A DNA stretch of 64,000 nucleotides, from assembly GCF_046630445.1 (NCBI RefSeq), contig NC_092335.1:626975501-627039500 (forward strand). The letters are read 5' to 3'. Of the stretch, positions 1 through 11,069 are shown one piece after another. Both the position numbers and the translations under genes were made by a program. The notes beneath the pieces were generated by a model. The model was not told the origin of the DNA, ran no database searches, and was given only the letters and a program-made list of their open reading frames with translations. Position 1 is the stretch's first letter, and each line of letters begins with the position of its first letter. Source of the DNA: Rutidosis leptorrhynchoides. Its lineage: Eukaryota; Streptophyta; Magnoliopsida; Asterales; Asteraceae.

Positions 1-1795
1 TTCTATATCTATATGATATGCTAACTTAATGATTTAAAACCTGGAAACACGATGAACACCATAAAATCGGATATACGCCGTCGTAGTGAAACCGGGGGCT
101 GTTTTGGTTTGGATAATTAAAAACTATGATAAACTTTGATTTAAAAGTTGTTCTTCTGGAAAAATGATTTTTCATATGAACATGAAACTATATCCAAAAA
201 TCTTGGTTAAACTCAAAGTGAAAGCATGTTTTTCAAAATGGTCATCAAGATGTCGTTCTTTCGATGGAAATGACTACCTCTTTAGTAATTGACATGTAAC
301 TTAAATTTCCGACAATAAACCTATACTTTTTCTGAATGGATTCTTAAATTAGAGTTCAATATGAAACCATAGAAATTTGATTCACTCAAAATGAATTTAA
401 AATGAAGAAGTTATGGGTAAAACAAGATTGGATATTTTTGATCTTTTTAGCTATGGGAAATGTTTAACAAATCTATACAAATCATATCCTAGCTAACTTA
501 TATTGTATTATACATGTATTCTAATATATTATGTAATCTTGGGATACCATAGACACGTATGCAAATGTTTTGACATATCATATCGACCCATGTATATATA
601 TTATTTGGAACAACCATAGACACTCTATATGCAGTAATGTTAGAGTTAGCTATACAGGGTTGAGGTTGATTCCAAAAATATATATACTTTGAGTTGTGAT
701 CTAGCCTGAGACGTGTATACACTGGGTCGTGGATTGATTCAAGATAATATATATCGATTTATTTCTGTACATCTAACTGTGGACAACTAGTTGTAGGTTA
801 CTAACGAGGACAGCTGACTTAATACACTCAAATCTTTAAAACATAATAAAAATGGTTGTAATTATATTTTGATCATACTTTGATATATATGTACATATTT
901 GTATAGGTTCGTGAATCGATCCGTGGCCAAGTCTTATTTTCGAGGAAGGAAATATCTGTGAAAGTGAGTTATAGTCCCACTTTTAAAATCTAATATTTTT
1001 GAGATGAGAATACATGCAGGTTTTATAAATGATTTAAAAAATAGACACAAGTACGTGAAACTACATTCTATGGTTGAATTATCGAAATCGAATATGCCCC
1101 TTTTTATTAAGTCTGGTAATCTAAGAATTAGGGAACAGACACCCTAATTGACGTGAATCTTAAAGATAGATCTATTGGGCCTAACAAACCCCATCCAAAG
1201 TACCGGATGCTTTAGTACTTCAAAAATTAAATCATATCCGAAGGGTGTCCCGGAATGATGGGGATATTCTTATATATGCATATTGTTAATGTCGGTTACC
1301 AGGTGTTCACTATATGAATGCTTTTTATCTCTATGTATGGGATGTGTATTGAAATATGAAATCTTGTGGTCTATTGTTACGATTTGATATATATAGGTTA
1401 AACCTATAACTCACCAATATTTTTGTTGACGTTTAAAGCATGTTTATTCTCAGGTGAATATTAAGAGCTTCCGCTGTTGCATACTAAATAAGGACAAGAT
1501 TTGGAGTCCATGTTTGTATGATATTGTGTAAAAACTGCATTCAAGAAACATATGTCGATGTAATATATTTCTATTGTAAACCATTATGTAATGGTCGTGT
1601 GTAAACAGTATATTTTAGATTATCATTATTTGATAATCTACGTAATGTTTTTAAAACCTTTATTGATAAAATAAAGGTTATGGTTGTTTTAAAAATGAAT
1701 GCAGTCTTTGAAAAACGTCTCATATAGAGGTCAAAACTTCGCAACAAAATCAATTAATATGGAACGTTTATAATCAATATGAACAGGACATTTCA
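1..1795 (+). mobile_element. 3' part of a large LTR (family of 60767-64000), cut by window edge
   Basis: The sequence matches 62250-64000 closely by eye along its whole length, so it is the 3' portion of the same LTR type. The right end is placed at 1795 because the host copia integrase frame (minus strand) stops exactly there and the base pair before it is CA, the usual LTR terminus. It carries two boxes shared with other LTRs here: CTCAGGT followed by CTTCCGCTG (about 1447-1475) and the hairpin-forming box at 1721-1752. Whether it is a solo LTR or the end of a full element cannot be told, because the left end is outside the window. Confidence 0.75.
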
Positions 1796-2644
1796 CAATT
1801 TAATAATTTGAGCAAGAAATTTTGCAAATGCCATGTTTCGACTTGATAATAGACACACATGAGACCATCTACTAGATGCATTTATTAAGACCATGAAATA
1901 TCTAAATGGTCCACATGGTGGATGAATTGGTCCACATATATCACCTTGAATTCTTTCAAGAAACAATGGTGATTCTTTTTCAACCTTAAGAGGTGATGGT
2001 CTTATTATCAATTTTCCAAGTGAGCATGATGTACATGGGACAAGTGCATCATGAGGGATCTTTTGATCCATCAATGGATGTCCATGTGTATTTTGAATTA
2101 TTCTTTTCATCATTGTTGATCCTGGGTGGCCTAATCTTTCATGCCACAGATTGATCATTACAGGATCACATGCCTTTTCATTAACTACCATGTGTGCTTC
2201 TGGTACATTTATATATGTATAATGTAAACCAGAATTAAGTCTTGGTAGTTTTTCAATCACATGCTTCTTGTCAGTGATACTTAAGTATTTATCATTTTCT
2301 GCAATCACTGACTGATAATCATATCCATTTTGGTATATGTCAGAGAAGCTTAACAAATTTCTCTTTGACATGGGAGAAAATAAGGCATTTTTTATCAGAA
2401 AATTTATATCATTTGGTAACATGAATTTTGCCTTTCCCATTTCTTTTATTAAATCCGCAGGACCTGATATAGTATGTACCGTTCCTTCTGTTGCTTTAAA
2501 ATCAGTGAAATATTTTTTAGATTTGAGTATAGTGTGTGTGGTACCACTGTCTGCAATACAAAGATCCCCACCATTTGACTGATTTTGCACTCCAGTAGTG
2601 TACATCATGAACTTCAAAATATGAGAAACAAATAATGAGTACAT
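1796..2644 (-). pseudogene. copia protease and 5' part of integrase, truncated
   Basis: This is the protease-integrase part of the copia polyprotein. The aspartic protease active site reads DSGTTHT at about residue 33 of the open stretch. A GAG-pre-integrase zinc-binding region follows (HERLGHPG, then CTSC), and then the start of the integrase core with GDICGP. The conserved acidic position a little further on, in the segment around LINASSRW, holds Asn. The frame runs into the LTR junction at 1795 and ends within a codon or two of it, which shows truncation by insertion. The apparent Met start is inside the polyprotein and is not a real start. Confidence 0.85.
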
Positions 2645-2776
2645 ATTTCATCAATATATTACATTCAAAATATGTTATAAACGAAAGTACATAATAAGGA
2701 AACATATAGTAAAGTAGATATGGTATAGATTGTAAATCTACATCCATTTATTTGATATGAACATATAATAGAAAAT

Positions 2777-3250
2777 TTATTCATTAAAGTAGTCACTTGT
2801 TGGCTCAGTGATTTTTGTATCAAGGTCATCCACAAGGTTTGCCTCTTTTCCTTTTCCCTTTAGGGATTCTTGATATTGATTAATAGAGTATTGATTTGTT
2901 CGACAGTTGTTAGACCAATGTCCAATTTTACCACATCGATAATAAGAATCTTCAATATTCTTTGAAGAGCTTCCTTCAACATTATGATTTGTGGGATTGT
3001 ATGGTAGTTGAAATTTATAATTTTGTGGATTATTATTTCTTTGTCCACGACCACGACCACCGTAACCATTACGACCACGACCACCATCACGACCATTACC
3101 ATAAGGGTCATTTCGAACATAGTTATGATTTTTATTATTATTATGGTAATTTCCATGATGATGATTTTGGCCAATATGACCACTACCTCGCCCACGTCCT
3201 CGTCCAGGTGCATTTCTTTTTTTTTTATATATTATTATTGTTAATAGCAT
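2777..3250 (-). pseudogene. copia gag C-terminal part: RG/N-rich region and degenerate zinc knuckle
   Basis: This is the nucleocapsid-like end of copia gag. It has a long Arg/Gly/Asn-rich stretch, then a CCHC-type zinc knuckle whose first position is Tyr instead of Cys (YYRCGKIGHWSNNC), so zinc binding is probably lost. It is in a different frame from the gag portion at 3225-3848, with the break in an A/T simple-sequence patch near 3225-3240. A stop at 2777-2779 separates it from the protease frame, which continues in the same phase after about 130 bp of AT-rich sequence that does not look coding. Confidence 0.75.
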
Positions 3251-3848
3251 TAGCTTCAGGGAATGCTAGCGCACCCGTAGGACGAGATTCTTGATTCTTC
3301 ATCAGTAATTCTTTATTCACTTCTGCAACTAAGAGATAAGTTTGAAGTTTGGAAAAAGTTTTGTAATTCTGCAATCTTAAATTTTCTTGTATAGTTATGT
3401 TCGCAGAATGCATTGTGGAGAAAGTTTTCTCCATCATATCAGCATCACTTATTTCTTGACTACAGAATTGAAGCTTTGAACGGATCTTGAACATGGCCGA
3501 GCTGTATTCACTTACCTTTTTAAAATCTTGGAACCTTAGATTTCTCCATTCTTCCCTCACAGCTGGGAGTAATATTTCCTTTTGATTATCGAATCTACTC
3601 TTGATACTTTCCCATAAAACATGTGGATCTTTGATAGTCAGATACATATGTTTTAAGGTGATATCAATATGTTTGCGAATAAAAGCAATTGATTTTAATT
3701 TATCTTGATCATAACAAGTATTGTTTTCTTTTAAAGTTTCTAGAATACCCAATGATCCAAGATTTATTTCTACATCAATGACCCATGATGTGTAGTTTGT
3801 TCCCGATACGTCTAGGGCATCAAACTCGAGTTTTGATAAGTTTGACAT
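3225..3848 (-). pseudogene. copia gag N-terminal part (UBN2/retrotran_gag type)
   Basis: About 207 residues read as a plant copia capsid-type gag. They start MSNLSKLEFDALDVSGTNY, have a central LWESIKSRFDNQ segment, and include a RFQDFKKVSEYSSAMFKI segment typical of the UBN2 gag family. The start at 3848 is sensible because the leader and primer binding site lie upstream (4716-4736). The frame is lost at the simple repeat near 3230, so gag is separated from its zinc knuckle. It forms virus-like particle shell protein in intact relatives. Confidence 0.8.
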
Positions 3849-4440
3849 TTTCTATTTTCAGAAAGATGAACAACATAATTTATAATCATAATCAATTTCT
3901 AACAACATGAAATTAGAATCATTTTAAATTCATAAGTAGCAAACAACAGAATAATGGTATGATTACAAATAATAAAACCACAAGGGCAAGATAGAATATA
4001 GGTTCACCCGGTGGTATATTAGCAACAATGATGATAGTTAATATGACCAATACAATAGGAAAAAATCATCCTTGTGTGAATCATCTTTACAAAAACTTTT
4101 GAGAGTGGTAATCTGAGAAAATGAAGATTGATTTGTGAAAATGTGAAAAACGGAGATGTTTATTTTATATTTGAAAAATATAGTCGTTGTAACGTCGTCA
4201 GTTGACGTTAACGACTGTTATGTACTCGTTATATTAATAATAATTTTAATAAAAGAATTTTATTAGTATAAATATGATTACTGTAAAATACATTTAGTAT
4301 AAATACATTTAGTATAAATACGAAGATTAAGAGAATAAACATATTATGCATAAATAATAAATTTAAGAATAAACGTTAGTATGCATGAAATAAATAATGA
4401 TTAATTGCATAAGTAATCATAAATGTTAGATAACATAAAT

Positions 4441-4600
4441 ATAAATGTTAGTGAAGTTAATAAGAGTTAGATTACAGAAATATAATTCAGGCGGTATAAC
4501 AGACCATATATAACATAAATATAAATGTTAGTGAAGTTAATAATAGTTAGATTACAGAAATATAATTCAGGCGGTATAACCGACCATATATAATATAAAT
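4441..4600. repeat. 80-bp tandem duplication in copia E leader
   Basis: Two adjacent copies with an exact 80-bp period (4441-4520, 4521-4600) differ at only a few positions. They sit in the untranslated leader between the primer binding site and gag of element E. Confidence 0.9.
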
Positions 4601-4715
4601 GTTAGTTATGATGATAATAATATTTACCTTACTAATAAATAATAGAAGATATCGTTAAAGAATTTCTTACATTGATTAGTGATTTGTGCTTGCTTAGATA
4701 AACCTTGATTATACG

Positions 4716-4736
4716 GAGCACTTCGTGCTGATAACG
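4716..4736 (-). other. primer binding site of copia E
   Basis: Read on the minus strand, directly after the LTR end, the sequence is CGTTATCAGCACGAAG. TATCAGCACGA-type sites at this position are common in plant copia elements. The tRNA was not identified by computation. Confidence 0.5.
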
Positions 4737-4863
4737 TGTTATAATTCAGTAGGCTTATAACTACCTTTAGTGGCGAACGTGTTATAATTCAGTAGGCTTA
4801 TAACTACCTTTAATGGTGAACGTGTTATAATTTAGTAGACTTATAACTACCTTTAGTGGTCAG
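4735..4863. repeat. 43-bp triplicate repeat at LTR end
   Basis: Three tandem units begin CGTGTTATAATT at 4735, 4778 and 4821, with a 43-bp period. They include the LTR terminus itself, so each unit carries a copy of the terminal TGTTATAA motif, but only the outermost one faces the primer binding site. Confidence 0.9.
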
Positions 4864-5060
4864 GTTCTTGACTGTAGGCTATTGATAATTAGAAGATAAA
4901 AGAGAGGGAGAGAGCATATTGATATTATTCGGTGTACAAAACTTACATACATATGAGGCTTATTTATAGTGCTTAAATCTACTGTACATAGTTAAGAGTT
5001 GTTAAATGCATTTGGCCATATGCATAAAAGTTGTCAGCCATACATATTTGTCTTATAACA
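4737..5060 (-). mobile_element. 5' LTR of copia E (about 324 bp)
   Basis: On the minus strand it begins TGTTATAAGAC and ends GAATTATAACA, giving matching inverted ends TGTTATAA/TTATAACA. A TATAAATAAG box (minus strand) lies at about 4962-4973. The flank at 5061-5065 (ACTTG) would be one target duplication copy; the other is outside the window. Confidence 0.7.
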
Positions 5061-5065
5061 ACTTG

Positions 5066-5840
5066 TAGTTTTTGACATTTTTTTAATAAGTTTTCATGCT
5101 TCAAAATGTGAATATAAGTAAGAAGCGTAAAAAATATTGCGTCAAAAATTTTGATGCGTGAAAATATGTGGCGTCAATTTTTTTTCAAGTGTTATTAACT
5201 TTTTAATATTTTTAAGTGTCATTGAATTTTCCTTTTAGACGATTTTAAGTGTCAAAAAGTTTGTAACACTTATAGGTGTAAAAAACATCTCATATTATTT
5301 ACATCTTAAAGTGTTAAATATAATGAAAACGGCGAAAATGAATTTTTTAGTGACGCTAACATGAGTCACCTTGACATAGGACTATTTTCCTTCGAGATAA
5401 CAGTGCTAAACGAGACTTGTTAAAATCATTTGTAAAAGGTATATTATAGAAACAAGCTAGACGAGACTTAAAAAAGTTGCCCCATGTCAAATATGGTTTC
5501 AACGAGGATAAAAAACGTGTGCGTCGCTGTGGGGTTGTTTTCATCATTGAACGGTCGATTTTTTAACGTTTAAAAAATAGTTAACGTCAGTTAACTAAAC
5601 GGTAAAAAATAAAGGAAGTAAAAGAAAGTTATACAAAAATCATTGCGGGATAGTTTTTTTCCGGTTAGCGGTCGGTTAATTTAACATTTAATAATTGGTT
5701 AATGTTTGGTTAACTAAACGTTAAAAAAGAATGAAAAAGAAATGGAATAAAAGGAAGTAAGAAATATTGTAAGTAAGAAACTGGGTGGGTCAAAGCAGAA
5801 AGGAATATCGGAGCAGAGTGATTCAGTGTCAAGTCAAAAC
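5066..5840. other. AT-rich intergenic sequence, no gene seen
   Basis: No coding signal was found. The stretch contains repeated GCGTCAA/TTGATGCG and AAGTGTC motifs (5130-5270) and two diverged copies of a segment around GGTTAACTAAACG with A-runs (about 5590-5730). It could be the subterminal part of an old DNA transposon, but no ends were found. Confidence 0.4.
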
Positions 5841-5879
5841 TCTTGGTGTCAGGGTTGTAGATCTTCTCATAGTGGTCCG

Positions 5880-6245
5880 TGCTCTAGCTTAACCAAAAGA
5901 TGTTTGAAATGTGGAATTGTCGGGCATGAAATTTAGATGTGTTCAGTTAGGGAAAACGTGTGTTGGAGATGTCACCAAGTGGGGCATAGGTCGAGTCAGT
6001 GTCTGGTTGCAAGTGGAGTGCGTTCTGGGGCAAGGCCAGGGGCATAGACGGTATCAGTGGGAGGATCTTCTGCTTCTCCGGTGGGACAGAAGAGAAAAAA
6101 AATCCTCCTATGGCTGAAGTAAGGGCGTATAAGATGATGGCTGATGAAGAGGTTGCTTATGACGTAAATACGTGTATGTTTAGATTAACCTTGTTACATT
6201 TAAATTCTATTAAGATAGTGCAGTCTGATACGTTAGATGCTTAGA
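5880..6245 (+). pseudogene. Ty3/gypsy gag zinc-knuckle relic
   Basis: The + strand reads two consecutive CCHC knuckles across broken frames: C-L-K-C-G-I-V-G-H ending in C near 5941, then C-W-R-C-H-Q-V-G-H-R-S-S-Q-C near 5960-6003. A basic, proline-rich stretch follows. Knuckle pairs of this kind occur at the end of gypsy gag proteins. Stops and frameshifts interrupt it. About 270 bp downstream come a polypurine tract and an LTR start, so protease, RT, RNase H and integrase have been deleted. Confidence 0.6.
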
Positions 6246-6510
6246 TATAGTGTTGGTTGTAGTGATAGAGATGACTTGGACTCAGGATTCTCGGATTTTC
6301 TTATCTGAAATGGAGGTATGATCTATGATAATGTAGTACGTCTGACCAACGTAAGTACATTTTGGTAGATCACACGGAAGCTTCAGTAAGATAGGATGAG
6401 AAGTGAGTTAGGTGATTTCGTGTTTTGTTATGTGTTGTTTGACTTATAGTTGATGAGATTTTGTTGCCGTGACCTATGACTTTGATTAGATTTCGGGGAC
6501 AAAATCTCTT

Positions 6511-6524
6511 TAAGGGGGTAGATT
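6511..6524 (+). other. polypurine tract of gypsy relic
   Basis: TAAGGGGGTAGATT stands directly before TGTAATATCC, the layout expected for a gypsy plus-strand primer and 3' LTR start. Confidence 0.7.
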
Positions 6525-6900
6525 TGTAATATCCGCAAATCCGGTCTAGTTGAAATGACTATTTTGCCCTTAGGATTTGACTTGTGTGGAAACGAAACTT
6601 TTTCAAAGAAATATATATATATATACCGATTTACCAAAATACCCTTAAAATTGAGGGTATTTACGTTTTCGCCAATGTGAACGGTACTTTTTCATGAGAA
6701 TTAGTAATCGTTATAATTATAATTTTGTAATTTGTAATGTCTCGATTCATTTCATGATTCGAACAATTTCATGACGACGATGAACACTTGATTTATGGGT
6801 AATTCGAAGTCATAGATGAGTTGACTATAAAAGGGTATATCAGTTTAACCACTTATCAAACCAAATTTAATTTGTCCAATCGAAGAATTTGGTTCTTCTA
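6525..6900 (+). mobile_element. 3' LTR (start) of gypsy relic; right end uncertain
   Basis: The left end is fixed by TGTAATATCC after the polypurine tract. No matching LTR copy exists in the window, so the right end is an estimate. The sequence GTGAACACCCCTA at about 6906-6918 resembles one end of a Mutator-type MITE and suggests that another repeat may begin before it. Confidence 0.45.
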
Positions 6901-7264
6901 AATAGTGAACACCCCTAACTATATATGAAGTATACAATTTTGTTGGTGAAAAGATGTTAAAAGTTAAAACATAGGACCTAATTGCAGTTGCGGTTAAGTA
7001 TTAAAAGTTGGGTAGAAAAAAAAAGATGAAAAAAAACTTAGAAACGTAAACGTTGAATCAATCAATAAATATTGTTAATATAAATGTTAATAAAAATATG
7101 TTGAAACATCCAATTTTAATTCGTTATTATCTCCTAATAAAAACACAAGAACTTTCTAAGTCAATCTTGTCCGTTAAATAAGACCATTTGGTACAAGTTA
7201 CTAATCTAACGGCTCATAATCAACATATTTGAAACGTAATTGATCTCCCAAATTTAACTCCACC

Positions 7265-7271
7265 TATAAAA
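7265..7271 (+). promoter_or_regulatory. candidate TATA box of the ascorbate peroxidase gene
   Basis: TATAAAA lies 294 bp upstream of the ATG. The distance leaves room for a leader with a 5' UTR intron, as several cytosolic APX genes have. A T-rich stretch followed by GGTAG just before the ATG (about 7540-7554) could be its acceptor, but no convincing donor was fixed. Confidence 0.45.
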
Positions 7272-7564
7272 TGGTAGTTTTGGACTTGTTTCTACTTCAC
7301 TGTCATTTTTACACCTAAAGTTCTTTCATTTAGCAACCAAAAAAGTGGTATATTTATCATGTTTTTTCTTATTTATTCACTATAACATGAAAATGAACTA
7401 TGTGTAATACGTTACATTAGCTTTATATGACATTTTGTGAACGTTGTGATCGATGTTTTTGTCCTAACAAAACAACTTGAGTTTAAAATGCGATGCTTAT
7501 CCCATCAAACTCACGATAGTTTAATTTCATTTTTGATTTTTTTTTTTTTGGTAGTTTATTGATC

Positions 7565-9592
7565 ATGGGAAAGATTTATCCGGTGGTACCTCCTGAATAC
7601 GTGGCAGCTGTCGATGGATTGAAGACGAAGCTCAAAGACTTATTCGTTCAGACCGGTTCTGCTCCTTTGATGCTCCGACTAGCGTAAGATCTGTGATCAT
7701 AATAAGCTATGGAGTGCGATAATCTATTAACTTGCACGTGACTAGAGTCACTTAAGTTGTCACTTTAGTGACCAATAATGCGTTACTACATAACTACATT
7801 TTGATCATTAAAGTGACATACTTTTGTGACTCGAGAGTAAATATAGCATCATTTTTCGTTCTTTTTGTTTAAATTTTTTCCGTTCTGTTATGTAGATTTC
7901 ACTCTGCTGGCACATTCGATAAGAACACCAAGACTGGAGGACCGTTTGGTACCATTAGACAGAAAGAAGAACAAAACCATGGTCCCAATGTTGGCTTAGA
8001 TAAAGCTATAGAGATGTTGGAACCTCTTAAGCAAGAGTTTCAAATTGTTTCATATGGTGATCTCTATGTTGTAAGTCAATTAATTAACATGGTTGATTAA
8101 TTGTAATATACGTCGAATTATCATCATACTATTCTGGACATTAATAATCTACATTTTTATATAGTTGGCTGGTATTGTTGCTGTTGAAAGCACTGGTGGA
8201 CCACCTATTACTTTTCACCCAGGCAGGCCGGTAATTGCGTTTTTATTTATCCTCACAAAAAGTCAACCATATTCAACCATATTCAAACTTCAGTAGCAGC
8301 ATATCTTGAAATTGTTTTTTAATCACAAACAAATTAAGTTCTTAAATTTCATTCTTACAGGATAACCCCACACCTCCGGTAGAAGGCCGTCTCCCTCTTC
8401 CCAACCATGGTTCGTGAATAAATCTACAAATTACGAATGTTGATTATATTTGGATTCACAACGTTAAACATTTCATTTTCAGGTCTTGAACAATTACGAG
8501 GCGTATTTGTGAACAGTATGGGTCTCAATGACCAAGATCTTGTTGCTCTCTCTGGTGGTCATACCCTAGTTAGTACAATTTGCCAAGTTTCAATTTCGTG
8601 GTTATTTTCGATTAACCAACAAACATTCATTAATGTAATTGTTTATGGTTATAGGGATCGGGCCACAAAGATCGTTCGGGGATTGAAGGATCATGGACTA
8701 CAAACCCCTTGGTCTTTGATAACAGTTACTACAAGTGCGGTTTATTTCCTTTTTTCGCTCCATACAACATAAGTTTTACATAATTCATGGCTATATATTA
8801 AGTATTGTTTTTTTTTTTTTATTTTTTTTTTTTATTTTTTTTTTTTTATTTTTTTTTTTTTTTTGTTGATAGAGAACTACTTGCTGGGGACAAGGCGGGA
8901 CTTATACAACTCCCTTCTGATAAGGCCCTTCTAGCAGATCCTGCATTACGACCACTTGTTGAGAAATTTGCTTCTGTAAGTACACATTTACAAGTCATTT
9001 TTAACATAAAAGAAAACAACCAGATCTATATTTCTATATTCAAATTAATTACAGTAATATATGTCTAATGATATAAGTATCTTTGTGTGAAACGACAAAT
9101 AGATCAATCTGGATGAGTCAAATAACATAAATCATATCTTTAGAACTTGAAATCTTAATCTTTTTGAGAGACTTTATGTAACCATCTTTGATTTAAATAA
9201 ATAGTTAACAAAAGTAAACTTATCAATTGCAGGGGCCATTTGGTAGTTAACCATAAGTAGTTAGTAGATATTACTCCAATATATAAATATACATTACCAT
9301 AATCACCTTAAAATACGAAATCTAAATTTTGTTAAAGCTACATTACTGTTCTAAATTATTAATAGATACAAACATCAATAGTTCAATACATATATGCAGG
9401 TTTCTCACTTTGAGTATTGTTTATTGAACAGGATCAAAATGCTTTCTTTCAAGCTTTTGCTGAGTCGTACATGAAGCTTAGCGAGTTGGGGTAAATCGTC
9501 AAAACGGTTTTATATCAAATATAATCTAATAACAAACCGGACATACTAATCGTTTTTGCTTGTTGTTTTGCAGATGGGCTGATTCTGAGTAA
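7565..9592 (+). CDS. APX: ascorbate peroxidase, cytosolic type, divergent active-site pocket (9 exons)
   Basis: Class I haem peroxidase, which in the family reduces hydrogen peroxide with ascorbate in the cytosol. Coding exons: 7565-7683, 7896-8070, 8165-8230, 8361-8409, 8483-8568, 8655-8734, 8873-8975, 9432-9490, 9574-9592. All introns are GT-AG and the sum is 756 bp, or 251 residues plus stop, the usual cytosolic length. Numbering matches pea APX without gaps: Arg38, His42, Glu65, Asn71, proximal His163, Arg172, Trp179 and Asp208 are all present. Three differences stand out: Phe41 where the family has Trp, Thr30 where it has Lys (an ascorbate contact), and Ser32 where it has Cys. No transit peptide or C-terminal membrane anchor is seen; it ends WADSE. 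The gene is not visibly broken and stands alone among repeats. Confidence 0.93.
8808..8864. repeat. T-rich low-complexity tract in APX intron 6
   Basis: Runs of T broken by single A residues form the pyrimidine tract just upstream of the exon 7 acceptor (GATAG at 8868-8872). Confidence 0.85.
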
Positions 9593-9661
9593 AGGGACTT
9601 GTGTCGTCCTACATCTTTATGTTCTCGTTTTTTTGTCTTTTCTTTTGTATTTCGTTATGAG

Positions 9662-9667
9662 AATAAT
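9662..9667 (+). terminator. candidate poly(A) signal of the APX gene
   Basis: AATAAT lies 70 bp after the stop codon, within a T-rich 3' UTR that includes TTTTGTATTTCG. Plant poly(A) signals are loose, so this is only a candidate. Confidence 0.4.
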
Positions 9668-9719
9668 AATACGCTCGGAGAACAACCTGGTTGTAGTGTC
9701 GCTCTTCTTTTTGTGAGAC

Positions 9720-10304
9720 ACATCCGACCTTAATTATAGTTGAACAAATAATAAAAAGTTATTTCAATAGCTTTATAATCAAATTGTTTGTAGTTATATA
9801 TATAGCATTGTGCTTTCAAGTTGGACAATTTTGAGTTACTAGTACTAGTATACCTCTTACATTCCCATTCCCATTTTGTGGCTGAATTTACTTTTTTATT
9901 TATTTGTTTACACAATCAGTACAATTTAGAGAGATCTTATATAATTATCACTTGAACTCCAAAAATGGGCTCTTGAGCAAGTATACGACTGCTAGTAATG
10001 GCATCGCCGTTGGGATGTCTTTAGTCAAGCGGCTCAATGACGCCGATACTAGCCGGCGCCGTTGATCCGCAGTTGGTCAAGCGTGGTACCGTATGTCATT
10101 ATTCGGCACATTTCAAGACGTTGCACACGTTTAATTTTGAATAAAAAAGAGCCGTTTGAGGTTTTAACGGATATATTGATATTTATTTTTTTCTTTTTTA
10201 TTTTAAAACTAAATATCCTATATTAACTAACACTTTCAACTCATATTCACATCAAACTAATTCCAAACACTATCAAAACACATATTTTTTCTCATATCTC
10301 ATTC
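9720..10304. other. intergenic; GC-rich block at about 9995-10120
   Basis: No gene was found. A short GC-rich block (about 9995-10120, with GGCATCGCCGTTGGGAT and GCCGGCGCCG) stands out from AT-rich surroundings. It could be the left end of the Harbinger-like element whose ORF1 relic lies at 11070-11806, but no matching inverted end was found on the right. Confidence 0.35.
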
Positions 10305-10851
10305 AGGGGTGTGCACCATTTGGTTTCAAACCGAATAAACCAAATATCGAATCGAATCCAAACAAAAAAAAAACAAACAAACCATATTTTTTAAACGATT
10401 TTTGGATCGATCGAAACCGAAACCGAATTCGTAATTCGGTTTTTCGTTTAGTTTTCGGTTTTGAAAATTTTAAATTCGGTTAACCGAAAACCGAATTAAA
10501 AATCTAATTCAATTTATTAACATATTAAAACATATTTATAATTATAATATTTATATACTTATATTATATTTGATGTATTATTACATTTTTATTAAACAAT
10601 AAACATGTTATATACCCTGTATACTTAAATTAATTCCACAACCGTTATTCCTAATTTATATGTAGTTTATGGCCGTTAGGTTTTTTATTTTTAGTGATTT
10701 TCGGTTTTAACCGAAACCAAACCGAAATCAAATTCGGTTTTTGGTTCGGTTTTGGTTATGATTTTGATATTTAAATTTGGTTTCGGTTTGGTTTTCTGTT
10801 TTGATTTTATAAGTTTCAAAATCGAAAAACTCGAACCGATGAACACCCCTA
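10305..10851. mobile_element. Mutator-type MITE, 547 bp, 9-bp target duplication
   Basis: The ends are AGGGGTGTGCA and, inverted, TAGGGGTGTTCA. The 9-bp sequence ATCTCATTC flanks it on both sides (10296-10304, 10852-10860); duplications of 9 bp are characteristic of Mutator-like elements. The interior is full of CGGTTTT/AAAACCG-type motifs that allow foldback and has no coding capacity. It is inserted upstream of the Harbinger-type ORF1 relic. Confidence 0.8.
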
Positions 10852-11069
10852 ATCTCATTCCAAACCTCACAAAAAAAAAAAAAAAAAAAAAACTACCAAG
10901 CAACCTCTAAATACAATCACTATCGATATGTGGCAATCGTTACTCCAAGATAGCACGCAACACAACATTGTCATTCCAAGGTCAGGATCATCTTCTTTCC
11001 CCAAACAAAATTTTCCCCTATAAAATTTCCCCCAACAAAATGTGGGTTTCGCGGGGTACAGCACGCGAA

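Larger units (their letters stand above)
1796..5060 (-). mobile_element. Ty1/copia retrotransposon E, 5' portion (LTR, gag, protease, start of integrase)
   Basis: On the minus strand the order is LTR (5060-4737), primer binding site, gag, zinc knuckle, protease and start of integrase, which is the Ty1/copia order. The integrase is cut at 1795 by the insertion of another LTR, so reverse transcriptase, RNase H and the 3' LTR are absent from the window. Gag is frameshifted against the zinc-knuckle part, and a stop lies between knuckle and protease, so this copy is dead. The lineage within copia was not assigned. Confidence 0.85.

Noticed and set aside
2962..3294. His/Asp/Tyr-rich plus-strand frames opposite copia gag
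   Set aside because: Antisense shadow of the Arg/Gly/Asn-rich gag region.
6906..6918. GTGAACACCCCTA as end of a second Mutator MITE
   Set aside because: No partner end or target duplication could be found.
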